Notes under the pieces: generated by a model | Told to the model about the DNA's origin: nothing | Databases searched by the model: none | What the model saw: only the letters and a program-made list of their open reading frames with translations | Translations under genes and position numbers: made by a program | DNA from: Taeniopygia guttata | Lineage: Eukaryota; Chordata; Aves; Passeriformes; Estrildidae | Assembly (NCBI RefSeq): GCF_048771995.1 | Contig: NC_133063.1 | Location: 18,724,063-18,788,062 of the forward strand | Reading direction: 5' to 3' | Length of the DNA stretch: 64,000 bases | Shown here: one piece after another, positions 23,394-37,100 of the stretch | Numbering within the stretch: the stretch's first letter is position 1 | How the letters are laid out: every line of letters starts with the position of its first letter

Positions 23394-26300
23394 AGTACTC
23401 AAAGCTATTGCTGCTGCAGATGCTAATTTCTATCTTTGTGTTTGGTTGGTATACCATTATATTGTCAATATCACAGAGGCTATGTTGAGGTTGTGCTGCC
23501 TCTTTTTACTGTTATTTTTATGTAGTTTTTTTCCTTGTGTTAATATGGATATGCTTATGAAGGTAATTTTCAGCATTTCAAGGAAGTTAAACCAAAATCA
23601 TTAAAATCTCAATGTGTGGAGTTGGGTTGACTCTGCTTGGTGTAAAGAGTTGAGTTGCTGACACATATTGCTAATGCACGTGGCTCCTAGTCATCTTGTT
23701 GTTTGAACTTATGGGGTAAATGAAACTGGAAGGTCGTTGCTGTGCTATTGTATCAAACTTTAGGGCATACAAAAAGTCACATACTTTATCAGCAAGTTCT
23801 ACCACCGTTTGGTAGTGTACAATGATCTGAGATTCAGGGACTTTAGGATCATTGCCAATTTCTTTTATTATAAGTTGTTACATCTGCCCTTCTAAGATTT
23901 ATTAATCCTTTCCTGTGCATCTTTCCTCTGTCTTTTGCAGTGGTATGGAGCATGCTCTGAACAACTAGGCAAATTTTCTTGCAGTTCTGGTAGCCTAAAT
24001 GCATGAGAAAGGCCATTTTAACTTCAGCAGAGCGGGACAGGCAAGCATATACTGCTAAGCTAGTCCTCTGATCCTAAATTTCTGATCTCTAACATAGAGA
24101 TGCTGTCTTTAATATGGAGGTGCTGTAGCTGCTCATTAATATCATCAGAACTGAGGTGCTGTCTCTGAACTTTATACTAGAGTTAGACACTTTCAAAACC
24201 ATTTAGTCTGAAGCAGACTGGAAATAATAGCCTTTCAGAGTTGAAGTTGGGTAAACCAATAAGCATGTAAAAATATGGTCTTTTAAGTGTGGGAAGGTGA
24301 AATACAACCATAATTGATGCAGTTGTTACTGATGCCATCTGTAGTGCCCTAAAAGAGGGAAAAGACAAATCTAATTGAGAGAAAATACTGCTATGATGAA
24401 TTATTGGGGTTTTTTTGCTTTATTGAGCCGATACTGACAAGAGACTCGAGGCAAACTGTTGCCCAGTTATCTCTTTGAAGAAAAATTGAGTCTTAATCGG
24501 TCATCAGCCACATTATACACATCTAAGCCATACTTGTTCCTAGCTTGCTTGGGGAGTCAGTTTACAAAGAGTAGGACTCTCATTCTATTATATTTTAATA
24601 AAGGAGTACAGTACACAGAAGCATTCTGGTAACACCTCCTCTCATTATGTCCAGATAAGCCTGAAGGACTTGTAGTGTTTGAAGATACTTGTGTGTTTTC
24701 TTCTTATTAATGTCTTGTTTATAGCCTTTATTTGGAGCATTTGTAATATTGACTTTGCTTCAGGTATTGCTAATTTAGAACAAAATCATTTACTGTGTTT
24801 TTTGGCACACTTCTGTCTGCAGTTGCACAATAAAGAGTATTTTAAGTATGTTGAAACCTGCATATGTGTACCATGTGTATGGATATGATATGGTGCCATG
24901 TGGTGTCAGATTGATTTAAAAAACACCACTGTTATGACATCACAAGGTCTGTAGTCCAAACTTCCAATACCACTTTACAGGCAATAACATAAAATATGTG
25001 TATGTTCTCTGATGTGTGCGTTTTTTAAAAATTAATTTATTGACCGTTTGTTTCTGAGTCTGCCAGTTTCTGTAATTACATAAGCAGGGATATAATGAAA
25101 ATGCAGCCTCGTTGGCTCATATGAAACCATTAAACTAGAATATTTCTGTGTCAAACTATTTTTAAGTATTGCAGGGGTTGGAGTTAAAGAGGCACAGAAT
25201 ACGAATAAGATAGTTTGTGTCAGAATACATAAGTTTTCATGCATAAGCAAGATACATACAAGTAAATATGCATAAACTTATTTTCTTCAGGTGAAGTAGT
25301 AACTTGTGCTTTGGGAAGTATGCTTGCTGTATGTAGCTAAAAAAAAAAAACCCACAGAGGTGTTTTCAAAAGAAAACACTTATCTTAGTATTGTAGGAAT
25401 AACACCTTTAAGAATACCAGTACAATAAGAATAACACATTTAAAGTCTGTATTTATTACAAGAAACTTGACAGCATTTAGGAATTATATGAAGTGGTCAG
25501 TATATGCAGTTGAAGATCACTGGGATTTGAAATTGATACTTAGGATAAACTGCAGTTTGAAATTAATGCCTAGAATAAACTACAATTCTTGCTTTGCCTG
25601 TATGGAACCACTCAGAATTTCATCATTTTCCAGTGCTTGTTTTTGTACAATCAATAATGGATTTGGCACCACTCTGTCAAAGAACAGAAATCTAACTCTC
25701 TCAAGTAATTTCTTCTCTTAATTAAATAAGTATCAGTAAGGGATTCCAAAAAATCCTGTATTCACAGAAACAATGCATAACGTACTGTGTACTTGTTCCA
25801 TCCTCATTATGATATCAAGTCCTGCCTCCAGTGGCTGCTGTAACAGTTTTGTTACTTTGTCAGAAAGAACTGTAAATTCTGTCTCTCAAAGGTAAATTTA
25901 GATTTATTTATTTTGGTGCTTTTATCTTTGCAGTTGAACTGTTACTCAATGGCAGGGTCTTCATCTAATCAAGGAGGAAGAATGGTATCCATGGTAGAGA
26001 CAAGAATGGCAAGGATTCCTGGTCTCTGCCTTGATTTATCTGATCAGGGGATGGGGTCTTGTTTTCCAAGGAAAATCTGTTCAGATAGATTGTACGTTTC
26101 TTACCTTGGCTAACAAATATTTGAGGACCTGTGTGCATTTTGTTAACTGTGTTAACTTACATATACCAAGTTGTGAATTTTCAAATATTGTTACAGGGAG
26201 AACCACTCAATTTCATATGATTAGAGTAATTTTAATCTGGGCTATTACAAAACTCTATAATTGTCATTAGTTAGAACTTTGAATTAATTGAAATTACTTT

Positions 26301-27981
26301 CTTTTCTATATGTTTTACTAGAATCTGCTGGAATTTACTAGAAAATACTACTACGTAGAATGTAGTGGATTTGTGCTGCAAATGTATGAATAAGATGGAC
26401 AAAATTTTGTATTTGGTAGTCTTTTTTCAACGGACTGCTTGGAAACATCTCCTGAAAATATTTAATACCATCCATGTGTGGGAATCAACATTTGAATCAC
26501 AAATATTTACATTGTAATATTATTATTATAATTCATAATTATTAATATTTACATATACAACTTTGTAGGCTAGAAAATGCACCAAGAAATCTCAATGGTT
26601 TTGCTGTTATTTTTTTAATTGCTTTTGTTATGAGTAGTGACTAAAGGGTTAGACAAAAGATGCACATTTTAACTGAATCATGTAATAATTTATGAAGTAC
26701 ACAATATAAACAGACCTTTCCAACTCCTTTGAACTTGTGTCTTTAAAATACTCTTGTAAAGTGTATTGCTGTTTCCTACCAGCTTTGTCTGAACAGCCTT
26801 TACAAAGGAAGGTGTCAAAGTCTGCCATAGTTCCAACTTGTAAAATGCATTATTGGACTTTCTAGACCCCCAAGTTTAAAAAACCAAATCACAACAATCC
26901 TTCAAACCCTGTCCTTAGTTAATAACTAACACCCCCTTAGATTGCTGTATTATTCCTTTAATATACAAGAAAATGTTTAATAGGTTTTCTCTATGAAGAA
27001 TGGAAGAGTAGTCTTTATTATGCTAAGTTTATTTTTTTTCTGCTGTCTATAGAATGAACTGCTCTTACTTAATCGTTTTGGAGTTCTTTGTTGCAGGTCT
27101 AAGTGTTAGGGAGCCAGTAGTACAGTTGGTGAATTCTGTTACTGTTTTGACAAGTTACAGTAGAGTTCATACAAGCTCATCAATGATAAAGTATATGAGG
27201 GAGAAGAATAAAAGAAGTTGGTAATGACTGACAGATAAAACAAAGAACCAAAAAAAGATTAAGGGAATAAGAATTCAATGCACTGAAGTCTTTTTATTGA
27301 GAAGGAAGAAGCAATTGTGATTTGGTAGTTCACTCCCTTGGTGTCAGACTCAAGATGAAAGAGTCTGTGGATTTGAATGTCTGGTTTGCCTTCTGTGCAG
27401 AAAGAGAAATTTGGAAATAGATTTTGTATGTAAAGTCTTGTCTCAAATACATTGAGATTTGTTCTGTAGCTGGACAAATGTAGCTTTATATTTTAATTAC
27501 ATTTACAATGCAAAGACATTTCAATACCAGTAAATGTATTGTGGAAATCACAATGGCTTAAAATAGTGTGCTTCATGTACCTTTGCTAAAACAAAACTAT
27601 ATAATACAATAATGAGAACAAACTGAAGTTAATTGAGGAAGAAAATCCATAAAGATTGTGGAAGTTCTGTTGACTGTCTTTTGTTTTTCTTGTATCTTCT
27701 GCTTTGGACTTGCAGACGTTGGTGGGTCTGTAAAAGGTTTATTGTTTACTAATGCTGCATTAGAATCCCAAAAGAAGTAGTTTTGATTAGGTAGAAGTAC
27801 TTTTAGGATTAGGGGAAGTATAGTTAATTCTTGTGAACTTGAATCTTTAACCAAACTTGGTCAGACTTTGGGCTTATAATGATCAGGTTTTTTTTTTTTT
27901 GGTTGTGTAAACAGTAGCAGATGAGAGCTGTGAAGGAGAAGTCAGTAAATTTACTAATTTCCAACTCTTGTTCTTTTTCAG

Positions 27982-28107
27982 ATCATCCTTTGAATATTAA
28001 TCTACATTTACCTCAGTATTTCAAAGTTTGTTGGTAGTTTGGGTAAATAATGGCTCAGCTCCAGCAAGGAGGTCCAGATGAAAAAGAGAAGACTACTGCA
28101 TTAAAGG
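27982..28107 (+). CDS. FAM172A: FAM172A exon 2 (68 bp 5' UTR, start codon, residues 1-19)
   Basis: The acceptor is a pyrimidine tract ending TTTTTCAG before 27982; the donor is AAGG/GTATGA after 28107. The ATG at 28050 has a good initiation context (A at -3, G at +4) and is preceded directly by TAA and one spacer codon. The 58 coding bases give 19 codons plus one base of codon 20, so the exon ends in phase 1. The stretch TTALK leading into [11 protein letters not shown] is the family's conserved N-terminal junction. Confidence 0.93.
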
Positions 28108-31100
28108 GTATGAGAGTCTTTTTTTGCCTTTTTTTTAACATATATTGACATTTCAGAAATTATTGTTTAGGAAGGGAAAATAATATTATATAGTTGTGAG
28201 TTAGAGCTTGGGAATTACAATGCCAGAAGAGACTCTTAGTCCACCTGTGCTAATGCTTATTGTCTAATGGTGTGTCCATTTATCAGTATTTTCGTAAGAT
28301 GGTATAAAACATAATGATGTGTGTTAAGGAGTAACAGAATAAACTATTCATTGCTTTTTAAAATTTTCATAATTGTCCTTTTAGAAAGTTGACTGGCTTT
28401 TGTGTTCATAAGTTTTCAGAAGTTTTGATTTAATTTGCGTGATGCTTTTATTTTATAGTTATACAGCTTTATTAGACCGTTTAAAAATCCTTGGACTAGT
28501 ATGCTAAAAGGGAAGAGGCTTTCCAGACACTGATATCCATATTGGTCTTATAAAGTTCCCTTTGTATGTTTTAAAAAATAAACATATCTAAATGACTTAG
28601 GGGTAAAAATAATTTACACAAATGATATGTTTTAGATAGTGGCTTGCAGCTTTGGAAGTACATGAAGTTGGTTAGACCTACAAGTAGGTTAACCATTGAT
28701 TTAAAGCGCTTGCATCACACAGGTGTATTCTAAATTATCTTTCGAAGGAGAAAAAATAACATAGCTTGCCACTCGAGTGTACATCCTGGATTTCTATCAA
28801 AGCATTATTAGAAAGCAATGTTCCATTGTGGTGATAGATGGTGTTTCTTCAGTTGCAACTGAATTTTTGTGAAGTATTTAGTGAAAACCTATGTAGTGTT
28901 TTTTATCAAACTTTGTGCCAGTTCTGTCCAGTTAGTATCTTTTGAGGAAGCTATAGTTCAGGTTTGGAAGTAAAACTCCCATTTTATACATGGAATTAAT
29001 TTGATTATCTTTAAAGATAATGATATGATATAGTGATTTTCCATTTAGCTATAGAAGGTCTCCTGGAGATCACTCAGTTTTTCAGCTCTGTTGGAAGGTC
29101 CAAAACCTTAGGTGAGAATGCTAGATCAGATTTGGAAAAAATCGTAAACTTGTAAGATACTTTAGATAATTTTAATTTGAAAAGTTGCACAAGAGGAAAG
29201 TGAGCGTATCCATGGTTTCAGCTCAGAAAAGGTGCAGTTTTCCTTAGTGACTGATGAAAGCTGTAAACCATGACAAGCTATACATATTATGAATAAGCAT
29301 AATATACTTAATATACTATTGTCCTTGATACTCAGGAGATTGATTTTTATGTTGGATATTAAGTAACACTTCTGTGTAAATACATCTCAAAATAGATCAT
29401 GGTAAGACAGTATGGAAACTCCAGAGAAAATAAATTGTAGGGATGCAATGTGACTGGAGTCTCTTCACCAAGGAGACAAAGATGTGCTAAAGGCTGTTGC
29501 TGCCTTGATTTTGTCAAAGTACAAAGGAAGAAAGGACACATTTTTTACATCCTGTTGTGGGAGCCTTCTTTGACAAATTTTTTTTCTTTTTCCATATCAT
29601 TTGCTTGAGAACCAAAGGGGCTTCTGCAGAACTGTCAAAGGACAGTGCACAAGAGCAAACACATAATTTCTTGCATGAATTGAATTTCATGGGGCTTGCT
29701 GTTAAACGGATGTGATGTAAAAGTGAGCTATGGCTGAGAAAGACAGATTTAGAATCATCCAGTCAGTATCTGGTGTTATACAGACATTTAGATAATACAG
29801 AGATACTGAGAAGCCATAGTACTTGTTGGAAAGATGTTGAATTTCAGCAACCATACCAGATGGCTTTTGATCCTCCAACTTTGCCCAGTGGAATTACTCA
29901 GAAGGAAGAGTTGGCGCCAATAAATGTTGGAGACAATAAATAAGAGTTAGCTGGAATAAATGTAAAGTGAACTTGAAGAGTTGTAGAAGCAGAGGTCAAG
30001 GAACTCTAAAGAATGTTGAAGATAATTTTCAGTATATTTTAAACAGTAGAAATTTCAAAGTGTTGAATGTGTCAATCCTAAGCTTAGGTAATGTGGGTAG
30101 CCTACTGGCAACAAGACCAAGCAAAAATAGTGGTACAAAATATAAAAATAATTGTTTTAAGTAATACAAAGATGGAAACATAGTTAATACCAAATGAAAT
30201 TTAAAGAAAACAAGTCTTTTCAAACTGTTTTTTTTTTTTTTTTAACTACTACATTGGATAATAAAGGTGAAAATTCATATACTTAGAACACTTAATGTAT
30301 TTCCTTGGTAACCCACAGTATCTTGATTTATGAAATAATAATAGTTCAAAATCAGTTTAGCACTCCTGAACAGAATGTTTGTGTAGACTTCAATTTCATC
30401 TAATAAAAAAGTAGGAAATTTTATTTTTATTGAATTGTTTCTTTATTTTTTAAAAATTAATATTTAGAAAATATGTTAGGAGCATAGCACTGCATTGTAT
30501 GGGTGATATGCAATGAGGAAAGGGAGATCATTGTACAGTTTTACCTATATATGCAGTAATTGTTTGGTAGTTACACGTAGATGTAAAGATGTCCCCATAA
30601 GTTTTCCTCTGATTAAATGTAAATCATTAAATCTAGGGTAAAGAATGTAGATTATGATAATTTTTGTGTACTTGCATTAGTGACTGCATGTAGGCTGTAC
30701 CAGGCCATACAGTCCTGATCTGAAAAGGATGTGTATGCCATGGGTTACTATGAAGTGGATGGGAGTTTCTCTACCTTGAGAGCTCTAGAAGGGGGTGGTT
30801 GAGAGAAGGATTCAGTCTAACAGTCTGGGTTTCAAAGGAGGGGCTGAGGACTGGTGTGGCCACACAGCTGGTAAATGCTAGTGAGATGATGTGCTCAGAT
30901 TATCTGAACTCCTCAAGAACACAATCAAGATGCCATCAATTATTTGAAACTGAAGCTAGAGAGCTTTATATTAAAACCATTATGCATACCTCAGAGACTT
31001 ATTTTGTAACATTGAGGTAATGAAACATTGAAACAAATCACTATGTCTTTGATGACTCCCCTTTCTCTGGACATTTTTAGATTAACACAGAGATAAATAG

Positions 31101-34100
31101 GTAAATAAATAAGTAAATAAATGAGTATGTGTACAGTGAAGTGGCAGTGAAGTCCAGATTTTGAACCTTGAACAGGATTTCCCATAACAGTGTCCTGTGT
31201 TTAGTAATACTGGGATATTCTTCTGCCTGTAAGATCTACAAATACTAGCAAACATATTTTTTTAGTGTTACAAAGGAAATAAAAGACACACCATGCATTA
31301 TGTATTTTTTTCTTTTCCTTTTTTAGATTTATTGTCTAGAATAGACTTGGATGAACTAATGAAAAAAGATGAGCCACCACTTGAATTTCCTGATACTTTG
31401 GAAGGATTTGAGTACATTTTTAATGAAAGTAAGTCACACCTACTTTGTAAAGACTATATGTAGAATAATGTTGAGCAGTTATCAGAAGTTGAATTATACC
31501 TTATAAGTCCGTATTGAAATTTCATACTTTCCTGTTAGGATTAAAATTTTAAACTTTAGTGCTAACAGACTTGTAAATCTAAGACATGTTTATTTCATAC
31601 AATTATCATAGAAATTCCTAATTTCATACAATGTTGTGGAGTCGTACTGGTCCTACTTTATGATTTCCTGTTTTCTGTTGCAAAAGTGTTGATACAAAAA
31701 TTCTGAAAGTAATTCCTGTAGCATTTAAAAATCAGAATTAAATACTCATGTCTTTAAGGAGTGTTTTATTTCCTAATTCATTTTTATGGCTACAGAAGAA
31801 GTTGTTTTTCAGATAATAATTTGTCTCAACAATTCCGTTAATACCAATAGGAAATCACCTATGTTGATAGAAGAATAAGCAATGTGATAGACTGTCTCTT
31901 CTTGTGTGGAACTTAATTTTGCGTTGCAGCCAAGTGTGTGATGACTGCAAGCAAGTACTTCCAGCTAGCTCAGTCTCTGTGTTAAATGACTGAGTATTTA
32001 TAATTTCCAGTGCATGCATTTTAAAATCCAGGTGAGAAATGAGCCTCTGAGCTAAAGTAATACCAGACTGCAGGAAGTGACTCTTTCAAGATTGTTTAAA
32101 ACCTGTAGAACAAATGGAAATGTTTACAATTTTACTTCTTTGCAGTGCCTGCTCTGTGAACAGAGGAACTTTAGTTTCTAAATCTGCCTGTTTTACATCT
32201 TCCACTTTTAAAGAAAAAAAAAAAAAAGAGCTTTCCTTTAAATGATAGTCATTTATGCAACACTTAGCTTTTTAATACCCTGATGGCTTTCACAGGTAGG
32301 TACTTAGAGACTAAAAGTGTCATGAAAGTGATGCTCTTTCTTTGATGGAAGGAGTTAAGCTCTGTCACTTTTCAGCTCCTTATTTTTAGATCTGCACGGT
32401 GTCTACTGTCTTCCTTACTGACTTCAGAGTTAATGGTTCATATGTGGCTGATAAAAAGGGCTGAAATTTGAATTTTGGGGAATGAATTATGTTACTGATT
32501 ATTCCATTACTAAACCTCACAGCCTGAGTGATTTCCATAGAATGGAGGAAAACCTATTACATGTGCTAAAGGTCAGCAAAGCAAAAAAGTCACCATTTTG
32601 CTTTTGTACATTTAATTCAAATGCTCAGTCGTGTATTTTTATGTCCTAATCGTGGTTCTTTTTGTGGTGGAAAAGTACAGAAGTTTTTTTGTCAGATTAT
32701 TTAAATCTGGATAAGGCAGGGGTTCCAGAAAGTCGGAAGGAAAAATATAGAAGGTATTTGTTACTTGTGGTGAGAGCCAGTTCATATACTGTTGAATGGC
32801 ATATTTGAAGAGTATGTATCTAAGAAGGAGCAACTGAAAGTAAAATTATTACAAAAAATGTGAGAAGGAGGATATTTGAACCCAACACAGGGATAGGAAA
32901 CTGTGGAGAAATATTTCCATCATACATGAGGTAAGACAGGTCTGGAAAACAGTGAAATCAACAGATAAGCATAACTTAAACTTATCACAATAACTATTAT
33001 AGACATTAGATCTTAAATGTTTTATCAGGAATCAAAGTTTAAAAGTTCTGTAAATACATGAACCATGCAATTTTTTTCTATTCAAGAGGAAACATTATGG
33101 AGAAGCCTATGTTTCATCATGCAAATGTTTCAGCATTCCAAGTTTACTTGCATGTAGCACTGTTTTTAAAGTTTCACTGATATACTGCTGTTTTCTAATG
33201 CTTTGAGATCATAACTTTTGTTTTGTCTGATAGGCGGAAACGTTGGTAAAATATTTGTTCTTGTAGTTGGCTTCCTACTGGTTTCCATTTTGTTATTATC
33301 ACGGTTTTAACACAGTCCATGTTTTGGCAAGTGGTTGGATTTGCCATTAACTTCGGCTATACATAAGGCCAACTACAGGAAGTTACAATGAGAGCAAAAG
33401 TAGCATGTGGCTTTGCTCTGAACAAACATTCTACTTTATTTTACCATTGTAATCTCAGTGTACCCTAAATCTAGGAGGTCTTACTTGATTTCATCTTGGA
33501 GATATGATATTTTCCCTTACTGTGGACATGGTTCTTTTCAGATTAGCTTAGAAAGTTGTTAGGCTTGAAGATCTTTCCCTTACTTCTAGCTTCCAGCCTC
33601 TTTTGTATTTGCATTTCTTTTTGCAGTTCGTTTTGCAGAAGATTTATAACTACAATTCAATCACCTGCAGATCAAATATTAACCACTAGTGTTTACATTT
33701 CAGTGTTAATTCATAGCAGTTGAGACATAAATATATCTTGTGAAGCACTTTGGCATTTGATATCTGTGTGCAATTTCACTGTCATCATTTCTGTTTAGCT
33801 TAATCTAACAGTTATATTACTGTTATAATATAACAGTATATACCATAAAATGGGAATGCAATTTTTTATGCTACAGTAGTTTTCTGTTAAAATGCCTATA
33901 ACCATAAATGAGGAGGAATTCATAATAGCTTGGTTTTTAGATGTAGACTTCTTTTTAAATTTTCAGCAATGAAGAAGTATATTAACTGTAATGATTTTTT
34001 TTATTTTACAGAAGGGCAATTAAGACACATTAAAACTGGGGAGCCATTTGTTTTTAATTATCGTGAGGATTTGCATAGATGGAATCAAAAGCGCTATGAA

Positions 34101-37100
34101 GCTCTTGGAGAGGTATATAATTTGTGTGTGTGCGTGCATGTATGTATCTGTGTGCATATATGTGTGTATATATACAGGTATGTATGTGTTTATATGTGTG
34201 TGTGTGTGTTCATGTGCAATGGGTTTTGTTCTGTTTCTCTGCAGAAGTGATATTTTTACATACATTAAAGTTTTAGTGAGGTTCCAGTTATTTATTAGAA
34301 GTTGTTGATTTGCTACATATTAATGCTCTAACAGTAATTTCTGTTGTTCGCTATATAGCTTAGGGTGTGATTTAGATTAGTGTTTGACTTCAGGGTATCT
34401 TCATAATAACATATCATCTACGTATGTAAGTTAGAATATTAAACAGTGAAGTATTTTTTTTTTTACCTTGCTCACCTCATGGATTATAAAGCTGTGCCAA
34501 TTTTCTTTTTGGCTGAAGATAAATGCATTGGTTGAGTTTTCTCATGTTACCAGGAGATACCAGAAACCACTAAATAAAACAGAAATCTAAAAATTAATTG
34601 ATTAATTATCTGTTGGTGTATTACATATTTGGATACTGCTGGTACTTCTAGGCAGTTTAGCCTCCCACAGCTACCTGCTCACTCCTCACTGTGGGGTAGG
34701 GGAGAGAATCAGAAGGGTAAAAGTGAAAAATTCACAGGCTGAGTTACAGTTTAATAGGTAAAGTAAAAGCTTTGCACACAATAAGAAATCAATTCACTTC
34801 TTTACATCAGCAGGCAGATGTATAGCCATCTGCAGGAAGGCAGGGCTTGTTTGTGCATAATGGTGCCTTAGGAAGACAAGTGCCTTATCCATACAATCCT
34901 GGAATGGGTTTGGGTTGGAAGGGACCTTAAATGTCATCTATTTCCAACACCCTGCCATAGGCAGGGATACCTTCTACTACATGAGGTTACTTGAAGCCCT
35001 GACCTTGAAGGCTGACAGGGATGGGGCATCCCCAGTTTTTCTGGGCATAAAGTCTTCCAGTGCCTCACCACCCTTACAGGCAAGAATTTCTTCCTAACAT
35101 CTAATCTAAATCTCCCTGCTTTTGCTAGGTTTGAAGCTATTGCCCTTTATCCTATCACTCCATGTTCTTGTCAATAGTCTCTCTCTCTTGTAGTTCCTTT
35201 ACTGGAAGCTGCTGTAATGTCTCCCTGGAGATGTCTGTTCTCTGGGTTGAGCAATCCAAACACACTCAGCTTGTGTTCATAGGAGAGGTGCTTCAGCTCT
35301 CTGGAGCTGCTCTGTGCTTGCTTGCTCAGCCACTGTTTGTGTGTCAGCCTGGGCTCTCTGCTGGAGCTGCCCAGCTGTTTGTCCTGCAAGAGATTTGTTA
35401 CCAGAGGTTGATGAAGCTTGCTTTTTACCTTCTCCTCCTCATTCCAAGAACTGTGGCGGGGAGTAGAAAGTGAGTGGGGCTACTGCAGGGGATTCTCACA
35501 TCTTTTCACTTTGTATACTTTTCCAAAAACTAAAAGGATAATGCTGTGTGTAGACTCCGAATGTTGTTGTGTCTAAGTCACTCGATACTCATTTCTTCTG
35601 AGAGGAAATACTGTTGCATGGCCTGTGTGTATGGATGTTTGTGTGTGTCTACATTGTTCAAATATTTGCATTTTCCAGATAAGTGAGTTGGACAAGACAT
35701 GACTAAAGATCAATATGGACTTCCTGTGCCACCACACTTTCCTATACATATTTGGAAATACATGGCAAATTTCACATTCTGTGCATCTGAAAAGTATGTG
35801 AAAATAGCTTCAACCTACAGTAGTATGAACAACTCTGTGATTTTTTGGTATACTTGTTCTGAGACAGGGATCTTACATCTGTGATCTGTGTTGTGCATTT
35901 TGCCTTAGTTATAGTCATTCTCCATGTTGCAGTTTGAATGATCTTTGAAAATTCACTTTGTTTATATTGGTAGGGGAAGGGCAAGGAAGGTTTAAGGTCA
36001 GGTATCTGACAGAGAATTGTTCTAAGTTGTCTTTTTGTGTTTTTAGAGAAAAAAAAACAAACTCATCTGTGTTTCAGTCTTTTTCTACTAGGTACTTGGT
36101 ACCACACAGTTGTTCCAACAAGCCACAGATTTATAAATGTTCCAGTGTCTGGTTTTGATGTAATTATTTGGGGACACAGGAGGTTCTGATCCTTGGCATT
36201 TATTCACATAACTAAAATCTCATTTTGTGCCATAAATTAGTGGGCCACTGATGCAAACTTTGAATAGTACTGGAGTGGTGTATCATCCTCTGATAAGCTG
36301 TTTCGTAGTCTAAGGTGAAGATGTGTTTAGCAAACTGGTAGCTTAAGAAGCAGTCACTCAAATGATTTGTACAGTGATGTAGTAAAATCTGGCCTTAGGT
36401 CTTTGCTTTGAAACTTCATCCTTTGATTCTAGGAGTTCTTTATTGTGCATTTAGGGTTCAGTTATGTAGCTCATCATCCAGTGAGATGATGAAGTAGCTA
36501 TATTTGTATGACTGAACAAAATTGTTTTATGCATTCAGTGTTTCCTTTGTTAGCTCAGTCATTTTATGCTGGTTTTCTAATTTTTAAAGCATGTGTACAT
36601 CCTGCACAAGACAACATTTTTTACTATGCATATACATACATATATATAAATATATATTGTAGAGTGTTTTTAATGTGTTTTATTGATTTTTAAGAAATGA
36701 ATGTACTCCCTGACCTTATAGTACCAGAATCATTTTCTCTTTCCTGGAGCATTAATAAATTTCAATTTGGTTATCCATGGGGTTTTTTTTGGGTTTATTT
36801 TTGCTGATAAAAGGCATGAATACACTGTCTGTAATGTTCTGCCATTTTTCTGATATGTGGAAATTGATTCTTCAAAAATCAAAATGGTTTGCCTACATCT
36901 CCTCTCCTTACATCTTTTTATTCTTCATTCACTGATCAGTTATTTCAGGCACACATTTTTTTTCTTTTGATATGTGATTTTGATGTAGCCTTTTGATATG
37001 TGTTGTTAATAGACATTTCAGTGAACTATTAATAATTTTGTGATTCTGGTTCAGTCATTGCTATTGTGGCATTGAATTTTGTAGAGAACCTCTCAATTTT

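Larger units (their letters stand above)
5184..27981 (+). other. FAM172A: FAM172A intron 1 (22.8 kb)
   Basis: The intron is bounded by GTACGT and TTTTTCAG. Apart from the repeats listed separately, I see nothing coding. Stretches with no recognised content are about 5570-8420, 9870-13185, 13320-14055, 14250-15420, 15600-16535, 16870-19600, 20590-22860 and 23400-27980. Around 15800-16330 there is moderately GC-rich sequence that may be an old LTR, but I could not match it. A 24-base A-run lies near 11784-11807. Linkage of exon 1 to exon 2 is inferred. Confidence 0.6.
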
